NCBI GenBank assembly: GCA_045807325.1
Contig: JBJMHP010000073.1
Coordinates: 1-9,751 of the forward strand
Source of the DNA: CALGFH01 sp045807325
GTDB lineage: Bacteria; Actinomycetota; CALGFH01
DNA length: 9,751 bases
Reading direction: 5' to 3'
In this document: positions 1 through 5,949 of the stretch, piece after piece
How positions within the stretch are numbered: the stretch's first letter is position 1
How the letters are laid out: every line of letters begins with the position of its first letter
Position numbers and translations under genes: made by a program
Notes under the pieces: model-generated
Seen by the model: only the letters and a program-made list of their open reading frames with translations
Database searches by the model: none
What the model was told of the DNA's origin: nothing

Positions 1-963
1 CTCGAGGCGGCGTTGTTTGAGATCAAGCGGGTGATTGTCGGTCAGGAAGGCATGCTGGAACGGGTCCTGGTCGCCCTGCTGGCCGGTGGCCACCTGCTCC
101 TCGAGGGCGTCCCCGGGCTGGCCAAGACCCGCACCATCGCCACCCTGGCCCAGGTCCTGGGGGGCAGCTTCCAACGCATCCAGTTCACCCCCGACCTGGT
201 CCCCTCCGACCTGGTCGGGACCCGCATCTGGCGGCCCGACCAGGGCGCCTTCGCCACCGAGCTGGGCCCGGTGTTCTGCAACTTCCTGCTCGCCGACGAG
301 ATCAACCGGGCCCCCGCCAAGGTCCAGTCGGCCCTGCTGGAGGTGATGCAGGAACAACAGGTCACCATCGGCGCCAAGACCTGGCCGGTCCCGGTCCCGT
401 TCCTGGTCCTGGCCACCCAGAACCCGATCGAGTCCGACGGCACCTACCCGCTGCCCGAGGCCCAGATCGACCGGTTCCTGATGAAGGTGGTGGTCGACTA
501 CCCCAACTTCTCCGAAGAGATGACCATCGTCGCCCGCAGCCTGGTCGACCCCCCGGCCATCACCCCCATCCTGTCGCTGGAGGCCCTCCAGGCCCTCCAG
601 GCCCACACCCGCCAGGTCTATGTGGACCGGCTGGTCGCCGAGTACGCCGTGGCCCTGTGTGACGCCACCCGCCAGCCGGCCACCTACAACCTCCCCGACC
701 TGGCCGGCTACATCGCCTATGGGGCCAGCCCGAGGGGGTCGATCAACCTGGTCGGGGCCGCCCGGGCCCTGGCCGTGCTCCGCGGCCGCGCCTATGCCCT
801 GCCCCAGGACGTGCAGGAACTGGCCCGCGACGTGCTCCGCCACCGGCTGGTCCTGACCTACCAGGCCCTGGCCGAACAGGTCAGCCCGGACAGCCTGCTG
901 ACCGCGGTCCTGGCCGCCATCCCCCCACCCCGCATCGACCTCGCCCGCGAACAACCAGCATGA
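1..963 (+). CDS. MoxR-family AAA+ ATPase, 5'-truncated by window edge
   Basis: The gene encodes a MoxR-type AAA+ ATPase, a cytoplasmic chaperone-like enzyme that uses ATP to remodel or activate partner proteins, commonly ones with VWA domains. The frame is open from base 1. The first possible start is a TTG at 13, but it lies only a few residues before the conserved IVGQ motif, and family members have some 20-30 more residues there, so the true start is probably upstream of the window. Counting from that TTG, I see Walker A GVPGLAKT (32-39), Walker B LLADEINRAP (92-101, with D95 and E96), sensor 1 ATQNP (134-138, N137), a likely arginine finger R154 in QIDRF, and sensor 2 SPRG (239-242). The stop overlaps the next start as ATGA, which indicates translational coupling to the VWA gene. 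The family call is firm; the substrate is unknown. Confidence 0.93.
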   Translation, partial: LEAALFEIKRVIVGQEGMLERVLVALLAGGHLLLEGVPGLAKTRTIATLAQVLGGSFQRIQFTPDLVPSDLVGTRIWRPDQGAFATELGPVFCNFLLADEINRAPAKVQSALLEVMQEQQVTIGAKTWPVPVPFLVLATQNPIESDGTYPLPEAQIDRFLMKVVVDYPNFSEEMTIVARSLVDPPAITPILSLEALQALQAHTRQVYVDRLVAEYAVALCDATRQPATYNLPDLAGYIAYGASPRGSINLVGAARALAVLRGRAYALPQDVQELARDVLRHRLVLTYQALAEQVSPDSLLTAVLAAIPPPRIDLAREQPA

Positions 964-1862
964 GCTTCCGCTGGCCCGAGCTGCTCTGGGCGGTGCTGCT
1001 GGTGCCGCTCGTGCTGCTGGTGTGGCTGCGGGGCGAGCGCCGCCGCACCCAGCGGGCGGGGGTCTTCGGCAACCCGGCGCTGCTGCCCAACGTGGTCACC
1101 GCCCGGCCCGGCTGGCGGCGGGTGACCCCGGTGATCCTCTACCTGCTGGCCGCCACCGTGCTCCTGGTCGCCCTGGCCCGGCCCGAGGCGACCGCCCAGG
1201 TGCCGCGCGACCAGGCCACCATCATGCTCGTCATGGACACCTCCAAGTCGATGACCAGCACCGACGTGGCACCGACGCGCCTCCAGGCGGCCAGGCGGGC
1301 GGCCGACACCTTCCTGGGCGAGATCCCCGACCGGTTCCAGGTCGGCCTGGTCACCTTCGCCGGCGCCCCCAGCGTCGAGGCCCTCCCGACCACCGACAGG
1401 GAGGTCATCCGGTCGGCCCTGCGCAACGCCCCGGTCCGCGACGGCACGGCCGTCGGGGACGCCGTGATCCGGGCCCTCGCGGCCAGCCGTCCCCGCAACC
1501 TGGCGGCCGGCCAGGAGCGCCCGCCGACCGCCATCCTCCTGCTCACCGACGGCGTGAGCCGCAGCGGCGTGCCCCCGCTGGCCGCCGCCCAGCAGGCCAG
1601 GCAGGAGGGGGTGCCGGTCTTCACCGTGGCCCTGGCCTCCCAGCCCCCACCGGAGCTCCAGCAGATCGCCGAGGTGACCGGCGGCCAGTCCTTCACCGCC
1701 CCCACCGCCGAGCAGCTCAACGCCGTCTACCGCAACCTCGGCAGCCGCCTCACCTACGTCGAGGGGAAGCGGGAGCTCACCTCCTACTTCATGGGCGGAG
1801 CCGCCGTCCTCCTCCTGCTGGGCGCCGCCGCCTCCATCGCCTGGTTCCTGCGCCTGCCCTGA
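960..1862 (+). CDS. BatA-like VWA-domain membrane protein
   Basis: This 300-residue protein is of the BatA/aerotolerance type: a von Willebrand factor A domain anchored in the cytoplasmic membrane. Hydrophobic segments lie at about 6-23, 56-73 and 276-296. The VWA domain between the second and third carries a complete metal-ion-dependent adhesion site: DTSKS at 93-97 (DxSxS), T163 in DGTAVGDAV, and D197 in LLTDG. The stretch IAEVTGGQSF near 236-245 is typical of the end of such domains. The ATG lies inside the MoxR stop (ATGA), so both proteins are probably made from one message and act together, the ATPase remodelling the VWA protein or its client. A DUF58 gene, often found between these two, is absent here. 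The gene ends 26 bases from a convergent gene. The family assignment is secure. A role in envelope or stress physiology is inferred from related loci. Confidence 0.9.
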   Translation: MSFRWPELLWAVLLVPLVLLVWLRGERRRTQRAGVFGNPALLPNVVTARPGWRRVTPVILYLLAATVLLVALARPEATAQVPRDQATIMLVMDTSKSMTSTDVAPTRLQAARRAADTFLGEIPDRFQVGLVTFAGAPSVEALPTTDREVIRSALRNAPVRDGTAVGDAVIRALAASRPRNLAAGQERPPTAILLLTDGVSRSGVPPLAAAQQARQEGVPVFTVALASQPPPELQQIAEVTGGQSFTAPTAEQLNAVYRNLGSRLTYVEGKRELTSYFMGGAAVLLLLGAAASIAWFLRLP

Positions 1863-1874
1863 TCCACTGGCATC

Positions 1875-1889
1875 GCCGCCGGTCGCGGC
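1875..1889. terminator. Small GC hairpin between convergent genes
   Basis: The convergent gap of only 26 bases contains GCCGC-CGGTC-GCGGC, a perfect five-base-pair stem with a five-base loop. Its right arm touches the stop codon of the minus-strand gene. There is no T-run on either side, so this could only be a weak or factor-dependent terminator and may be chance in such GC-rich DNA. Confidence 0.2.
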
Positions 1890-2356
1890 TACTGGGTGAG
1901 CTCGATCCGGCCCTCGATCCGGCTGGTGAACGGGGTGGGCAGGGCGGCGACGTAGTCGACCAGGGCGTCGAGGTCGACCGGGCCGACGACCCGGTTGGTG
2001 CCGTCGCGCAGGACGGTGAACCCGTCGCCGCCGCCGGCCAGGAACGAGTTGACCGTGACCGTGTAGGTGACGCTGGCGTCGTTGGGCAGCGGCTGGGAGT
2101 CGTCGCCGGGCGGGCCGACGAACACCGCGTCGATCACCCCGGTGGTCGGCGAGGTCAGGTGGTAGCGGTAGTGGAGGCCGGAGATCTCCAGGATCCGGTT
2201 CGACGGCGTCTGGAACTGCTGACCGAGCAGGGTCCAGACCTGGGCGCCGGTCAGGTCCATCTTGACCAGGTCGTTGGCGAACGGCTGTACCGCGAACAGC
2301 TCGCCCCAGGTGACCTCGCCGGCCTGGATCCTGGCCCGGATGCCGCCCGGGTTCAT
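1889..2356 (-). pseudogene. Detached end of 5'-nucleotidase C-terminal domain (frameshift fragment)
   Basis: This 155-residue frame is the rest of the 5'-nucleotidase C-terminal domain (PF02872 type) that belongs to the large gene just upstream. It begins exactly where the family continues: MNPGGIR at 1-7 is the conserved substrate-binding strand, then QPFANDLV (25-31), ISGLHY (58-63) and NSFLAGGGDGF (103-113). In UshA the last motif supplies a base-stacking Phe and a nearby Asp. The fragment has no signal peptide, and no Shine-Dalgarno sequence precedes its ATG, so it is unlikely to be an independent gene. Its ATG overlaps the upstream stop as ATGA, and I judge that to be a by-product of the frameshift. 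Reinitiation could in principle produce it, but the product would remain in the cytoplasm without a catalytic domain. Codon use matches the upstream part, so any inactivation is recent, or the shift is a sequencing error. Confidence 0.85.
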
Positions 2357-5300
2357 GAACGCGAGCTGGTGCCCATGGCCGCCCGCTGGGCATCGGCGAT
2401 CAGGTTGCCCAGCGGCGACTCGCCGGCCGGGCTGGCCCCGCCGTCGCGGGCGGCCAGCAGGTCGGTGGCGGCGGTGTTGACGACCCGGTTGGCCAGCGGC
2501 GCGACCTGCTCGACGGCGTCGTCGACGATCGCCTGGACGGCCGGGTCGCCGGCGACCTGGTGGGCCGGGTCGGCGATGTCGGGCGGGTTGAAGGACCAGA
2601 CCGGCAGGAGCTCGGCCGAGGCGGCGGCGACATCCCTGGTCTGGCGGTCCAGGGTGAGGCGGACGTCCTCGAAGGCGCGCCCGAACGAGGACGCCTGCAC
2701 GACCAGGCGCCCGTCGACCCGCGAGTTCAGGGCGGTGTGGGAGTGCCCGGCCATGACGACGTCGACCTCGGGGTCGAGGGCCCGGGTGATGTCGCCGATC
2801 CGGGGCGAGATGGTGCCGAACGGGAACCGTTCCTGGGTGCCGCCCTCGTGGATGAGCAGCACCATCGCCTCCACGCCCTTGCGCTTGAGCTCGGGCACGT
2901 ACCGGTTGACCGCGGTGGCCTCGTCCAGGAACTCCAGGCCCTCGACGGCGCCCTGCTCCACGATGGTCGGGGTGGTGACCGTGGTGGCGCCGATGAAGGC
3001 CACCGGGACGCCCTTGATCCGCTTGATCAGGTAGGGCTTGAAGATCGGCTCCTTGGTGTCGGCGTCGACGATGTTGGCCGAGACGAGCGGGAAGTCCTGG
3101 CCCTCGAACGTGCTGCCGGGCGGGAACTGGGACGGGCCGCCGTTGAGCAGGCGCAGCAGCTCCTCGAGGCCCTCGTCGAACTCGTGGTTGCCCGGGGTGC
3201 CGACGTCGAAGCCGATCTGGTTGAGGACGCGGATGGTCGGCTCGTCCTGGAGCAGGCCCGACTCGGGCGGGCTGGCCCCGATCATGTCGCCGGAGTGGAC
3301 CAGCACGGTGGTGTCGGGGTTGGCCCGCTTGCGCTCCAGCAGGTAGCGGGCGAGCACGGCCGCGCCCCCGGCCGCCCCGCGGAACCCGCTGTAGGGGTCG
3401 GTGTAGATCTGCCCGGCCCCGGTGAGGTTGCCGTGGAAGTCGTTGATCCCCAGCAGGTGGGTGTCGACATAGCGGCCGCCGCCCTCCAGCAGCCCGGACA
3501 GGATCCGCCCCTGGGCGGTCTGCGGGCCGGGGATGCCCATGAGGAAGGCCAGCGTCGGGGCGACGTCGACGGCCCTGATCCCGCCCACCGGCCCCCGGTG
3601 CCGGATGCCGGGCCCGGCGGCCACGAAGGTGCCGTGCATGTTGAGGTTGTGGGCGAGGTCGACCGACTCGGGCCGGTAGCCGTGCTGGCCGAAGAACTCC
3701 GAGGGGGCGATGGTCACGCCCGGGGTGGCGGCGTCGAACTGGTAGGGCGGCCGGGCGATGACGACGACGTCGCCCGAGCGGGTCGGGTGCTGGGAGTCGC
3801 TGCCGTCGACGTTGGTCAGCTGCTCCTTCTTGAGCACGTCGAGGACGACCTGGCGGCCGGGCGCCCTCGGGTCCTTGAGCCCCTTGAAGGCGGCGATGAT
3901 CTGGTCACGGACCTTGTCGTAGTCGGCCAGCGGGACCAGGCCGGGCTGGTCGCGGCCGGCCAGGTTCAGGTAGATCTGGGCCGTCCCGCCGGCGTAGCAG
4001 GCCTTGGCCCTGGTGGTCTGGGCGGCCGCGGCGTCCAGCCGGCAGTTGCCCGGCTGCTCGCTCGGCTGCAGGCCGATGTCGGTCAGGACCTTGCCGGCGT
4101 TGACCGCCTCCCAGGCGGCGCCGAACCCGTGGTCGGAGCTGGCCATGACCACCGCGTCGTCGGGCATGAGCCGCCGGGTCAGCCCCAGCTTGGCGTCGGC
4201 CTCGTGGTAGGCGCTGCGGATGTAGCCGCTGCGGACCCCCGCCCGGCCGTCGGGCGGCCCCTCGCCGTCGACGTTGTCGTAGAACGGGTTGGGCCGGCCG
4301 TCCAGGTCGGTCCGGGTGATCAGCCCGAGGAACTGGTGGCTGAGCTCGTCGGTGGCCGGGTAGCCGACCATGGCCAGGTCGGTGTCGGGCTGCAGCTCGC
4401 CGAGGACGTAGCGGACCACCGCGTCGCCGTAGCGGGCCTCCAGGTCGCGGGCCTGCTCGACGTAGGTGTCCTCGTCGATGATGTGGGCCTCCAGCGGCGC
4501 GAAGTCGGCCGCGATCCAGGACGGGAGGTTGTCGGCGATGTGCTTCTCCAGCCGGTCCTCGCCGGCCCCGCCGGCCGGCAGGGCCGCGCAGGCGTCGGTC
4601 CGGCAGGTGGCGTTCGCCCTGGCCACCGAGGTGAAGTAGAGCTTGAAGCCGGACAGGTCGGCCGAGAGGTCGATCAGCTTCACGTAGAAGCCGGCGCTCT
4701 GGCCGGCCCTGGCGCCGATCAGCCCGTCGCCGCCGCGGAGCCTGATCTCCTCGAACCGGCCCTGGCGCAGGGTGGCCGCGGCCTGGCTGGCGTCCTTGCC
4801 GGCGGCCGCCGGGACCAGCAGCACCCGGTCGTAGGCCCGCCGGTTGTCGGCCCGGGAGTCGAAGACGTAGACGTCGTAGACCCGGTTCGGGTTCTGCGCG
4901 GCGAAGGTGGTGGCCACGGTCAGGGTCGTCTGCCGGGGCGGGGTGGCCGGGTCGCCGGCGGGCACGTTGCTCCAGCCGCTGGCCGCCGTGAACTCGGCCA
5001 CCTGGTAGGACAGGCCGAAGCGGGCCGCGCCGGCCTGCTCGTCGGGGTCGGCCGGGGCGGCCAGCACCCCGCGGTTCGAGAAGAACGTGGTGAAGTCGAC
5101 GGTCGGGCCGGCGATGTCGGCCTGCCGGCCGGCGACCCAGTCCAGCTGGGCGACCTGGCGGCCGGCCCGCTCGGCGGCCGAGGCGATCGAGTCGGCCTGG
5201 AGGACATCGGGGGACGAGAAGCTGGTCGACCGGGAGAAGTCGGTGCCGGTCTGGTGGAAGGTGTTGTTGGTGGAGCCGTGCCTGCCCGGCCAGGCGCCGG

Positions 5301-5601
5301 TGGCCAGCGTGTACCAGCCGACCCCGGTGTTGGGCGGGAACCCCTGGGTGAGGCCGTTGCGGCCCTCGACCCCGCGCCGCAGCAACTGACGCATGTTGGG
5401 CATGACCCCGCCGGCCGCGAACCGGTCGACCAGGTCGGGCCGCATCCCGTCGGCCGCGAACAGGATCGCCGACTGCTCGGCGGGGGCGGCCACGGCGGAC
5501 CGGGGACTCGCCGGCGCCGGGCCCGCGGTCGCGAGCAGCGCGGCCAGGACGGCGACGACAAGGGCAGCGGGAAGCGGGCGGGGGCGGCGGCGAGCAAGCA
5601 T
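2353..5601 (-). CDS. Secreted NPP/alkaline-phosphatase-superfamily domain fused to 5'-nucleotidase (frameshifted near 3' end)
   Basis: As read, 1082 residues. The start at 5601 is chosen for its AGGAAGG site five bases upstream and a promoter 55-90 bases upstream. Residues 1 to about 38 form a Sec-type signal peptide (ARRRPRP, then a hydrophobic stretch, with APA or AVA cleavage options), so the protein acts outside the membrane. Domain 1 (about 44-700) is of the type I phosphodiesterase/NPP and alkaline phosphatase superfamily: D51 in AADG, probable nucleophile T92 in PNTGVGWYTLATG, D418 and H422 in ATDELSHQFLG, D490-H491 in SSDHGFG, and H656 in MHGTFVAAGPGI. Domain 2 (from about 715) is a 5'-nucleotidase metallophosphatase: NDFHG (D721, H723), SGDMIG (D772), GNHEFDE (H806, D809), LLIHEGG (H918), GHSH (H953, H955). 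The C-terminal substrate domain begins at about 1005 and is cut at GNLIADAQRAAMG by a one-base deletion. Repaired, it would have 1237 residues. Likely reaction: nucleotide or dinucleotide to 5'-NMP to nucleoside plus phosphate. The substrate is inferred. Confidence 0.88.
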   Translation of the reverse strand: MLARRRPRPLPAALVVAVLAALLATAGPAPASPRSAVAAPAEQSAILFAADGMRPDLVDRFAAGGVMPNMRQLLRRGVEGRNGLTQGFPPNTGVGWYTLATGAWPGRHGSTNNTFHQTGTDFSRSTSFSSPDVLQADSIASAAERAGRQVAQLDWVAGRQADIAGPTVDFTTFFSNRGVLAAPADPDEQAGAARFGLSYQVAEFTAASGWSNVPAGDPATPPRQTTLTVATTFAAQNPNRVYDVYVFDSRADNRRAYDRVLLVPAAAGKDASQAAATLRQGRFEEIRLRGGDGLIGARAGQSAGFYVKLIDLSADLSGFKLYFTSVARANATCRTDACAALPAGGAGEDRLEKHIADNLPSWIAADFAPLEAHIIDEDTYVEQARDLEARYGDAVVRYVLGELQPDTDLAMVGYPATDELSHQFLGLITRTDLDGRPNPFYDNVDGEGPPDGRAGVRSGYIRSAYHEADAKLGLTRRLMPDDAVVMASSDHGFGAAWEAVNAGKVLTDIGLQPSEQPGNCRLDAAAAQTTRAKACYAGGTAQIYLNLAGRDQPGLVPLADYDKVRDQIIAAFKGLKDPRAPGRQVVLDVLKKEQLTNVDGSDSQHPTRSGDVVVIARPPYQFDAATPGVTIAPSEFFGQHGYRPESVDLAHNLNMHGTFVAAGPGIRHRGPVGGIRAVDVAPTLAFLMGIPGPQTAQGRILSGLLEGGGRYVDTHLLGINDFHGNLTGAGQIYTDPYSGFRGAAGGAAVLARYLLERKRANPDTTVLVHSGDMIGASPPESGLLQDEPTIRVLNQIGFDVGTPGNHEFDEGLEELLRLLNGGPSQFPPGSTFEGQDFPLVSANIVDADTKEPIFKPYLIKRIKGVPVAFIGATTVTTPTIVEQGAVEGLEFLDEATAVNRYVPELKRKGVEAMVLLIHEGGTQERFPFGTISPRIGDITRALDPEVDVVMAGHSHTALNSRVDGRLVVQASSFGRAFEDVRLTLDRQTRDVAAASAELLPVWSFNPPDIADPAHQVAGDPAVQAIVDDAVEQVAPLANRVVNTAATDLLAARDGGASPAGESPLGNLIADAQRAAMGTSSRS
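2366..2374 (-). other. Frameshift site (one base missing)
   Basis: On the minus strand, GGCACCAGCTCGCGTTCATGA reads G-T-S-S-R-S-stop. Adding one C to the ACC run gives G-T-Q-L-A-F-M-N-P-G-G-I-R, the family's normal continuation. With that base added, the span 5601-1889 is 3714 bases, an exact multiple of three. The deletion is therefore in a short C run (G on the plus strand at about 2368-2374). I see no slippery heptamer that would suggest programmed frameshifting. Confidence 0.85.
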
Positions 5602-5606
5602 GGGCA

Positions 5607-5613
5607 CCTTCCT
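5607..5613 (-). promoter_or_regulatory. Ribosome binding site deciding the start at 5601
   Basis: The minus strand reads AGGAAGG-TGCCC-ATG. This purine-rich site at five-base spacing places the start of the NPP/5'-nucleotidase gene immediately before its signal peptide. The longer reading, from a TTG at 5691, would add 30 residues that do not look like a leader. Confidence 0.75.
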
Positions 5614-5662
5614 GAAACCGACACTGGATGCAGGCGGTGAAGCTGAACCCGGAGACGCGCTA

Positions 5663-5691
5663 ACGCTTCCGTACCGGGCAAACCGTGTCAA
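5663..5691 (-). promoter_or_regulatory. Sigma-70-type promoter for the NPP/5'-nucleotidase gene
   Basis: On the minus strand a perfect -35 TTGACA (plus coordinates 5686-5691) is followed by 17 bases and AAGCGT (5663-5668), which keeps the conserved A2 and T6 of the -10 element. Transcription would start near 5656 and leave a leader of about 55 bases. The TTG at 5691 that opens the longer frame is the first half of this -35 box, which argues that the longer start is false. Confidence 0.55.
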
Positions 5692-5730
5692 GATCCCCCG
5701 AACGGTGCGGTCGCGGTCGCAGGGTCAGGA

Positions 5731-5744
5731 CGTCCGGCCGGACG
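5731..5744. promoter_or_regulatory. 14-base perfect palindrome, possible operator
   Basis: CGTCCGGCCGGACG is a perfect dyad about 40 bases upstream of the leftward -35 box and about 150 bases upstream of the rightward promoter candidate. Its symmetry and position would suit a dimeric repressor or activator. No regulator gene is nearby, and short GC palindromes are frequent in such DNA. Confidence 0.3.
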
Positions 5745-5803
5745 ACCTGCAGCTGGGGCGATGTTCACCGTGGCACGCCCCATCCACCCGGGCCGCTGCC
5801 GGG

Positions 5804-5818
5804 TCCCCCGGTGGGGGA
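5804..5818. other. GC-rich stem-loop TCCCCC-GGT-GGGGGA
   Basis: A perfect six-base-pair stem with a three-base loop lies in the middle of the divergent region. It has no following T-run, so it is not a standard terminator. It may be a protein-binding dyad or have no function. Confidence 0.3.
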
Positions 5819-5850
5819 ACGTAGCCGAACCGCCGGATCTGGGCGCGCGG

Positions 5851-5859
5851 TTGTCCACA
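5851..5859 (+). promoter_or_regulatory. DnaA-box-like site TTGTCCACA
   Basis: TTGTCCACA matches the DnaA box preferred in high-GC actinobacteria (the Streptomyces form of TTATCCACA). It is single, so this is no replication origin. It lies about 30 bases upstream of the candidate rightward promoter and could be a DnaA regulatory or titration site. Function is inferred only from the match. Confidence 0.35.
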
Positions 5860-5879
5860 GGCCCCGGTGACCCGACGGC

Positions 5880-5912
5880 TTGGGCCAGGCCGGTCGAGCC
5901 GGGCGATAGAGT
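5880..5912 (+). promoter_or_regulatory. Possible promoter for the MFS gene
   Basis: TTGGGC (5880-5885) precedes GATAGA (5905-5910, 19-base spacing) or TAGAGT (5907-5912, a TANNNT match). The spacing is long for a sigma-70 promoter, so this is tentative. It lies about 40 bases before the ATG at 5950. Confidence 0.25.
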
Positions 5913-5949
5913 GCGGTGACAGCAACCGACCTCGAGGGCCAGCAGCGAC

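Larger units (their letters stand above)
5602..5949. other. 348-base divergent intergenic region
   Basis: No convincing gene lies here; the reading frames that cross it are low-complexity shadows. It separates the leftward phosphatase gene from the rightward MFS gene. From left to right it holds the leftward ribosome site and TTGACA promoter, a tandem GCGGTC repeat (about 5707-5720), a 14-base perfect palindrome (5731-5744), a GC hairpin (5804-5818), a DnaA-box-like TTGTCCACA (5851-5859) and a possible rightward promoter (5880-5912). Such density suggests that the region is regulatory for both genes. Confidence 0.6.

Noticed and set aside
2353..2375. Programmed ribosomal frameshifting or genuine translational coupling at the ATGA junction
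   Set aside because: There is no slippery heptamer and no Shine-Dalgarno site, and a separate cytoplasmic C-terminal domain makes no functional sense. A one-base deletion explains everything.
858..2393. A 511-residue minus-strand frame overlapping the MoxR/VWA pair and the nucleotidase fragment
   Set aside because: It is rich in Arg, Gly and Pro without recognisable motifs, while the overlapped frames encode clear conserved domains.
2560..5640. A 1026-residue open frame on the plus strand, antisense to the phosphatase gene
   Set aside because: Its translation is Gly/Val/Asp/Arg-rich low complexity with no domain or ribosome site. It is the usual open antisense frame of a GC-rich gene.
5630..5653. 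PHO-box-like GTTCA/TTCACC sequences in the leader of the phosphatase gene
   Set aside because: The two units are not spaced 11 bases apart as in actinobacterial PHO boxes, and they lie downstream of the predicted -10. The function makes phosphate control tempting, but the sequence does not support it.
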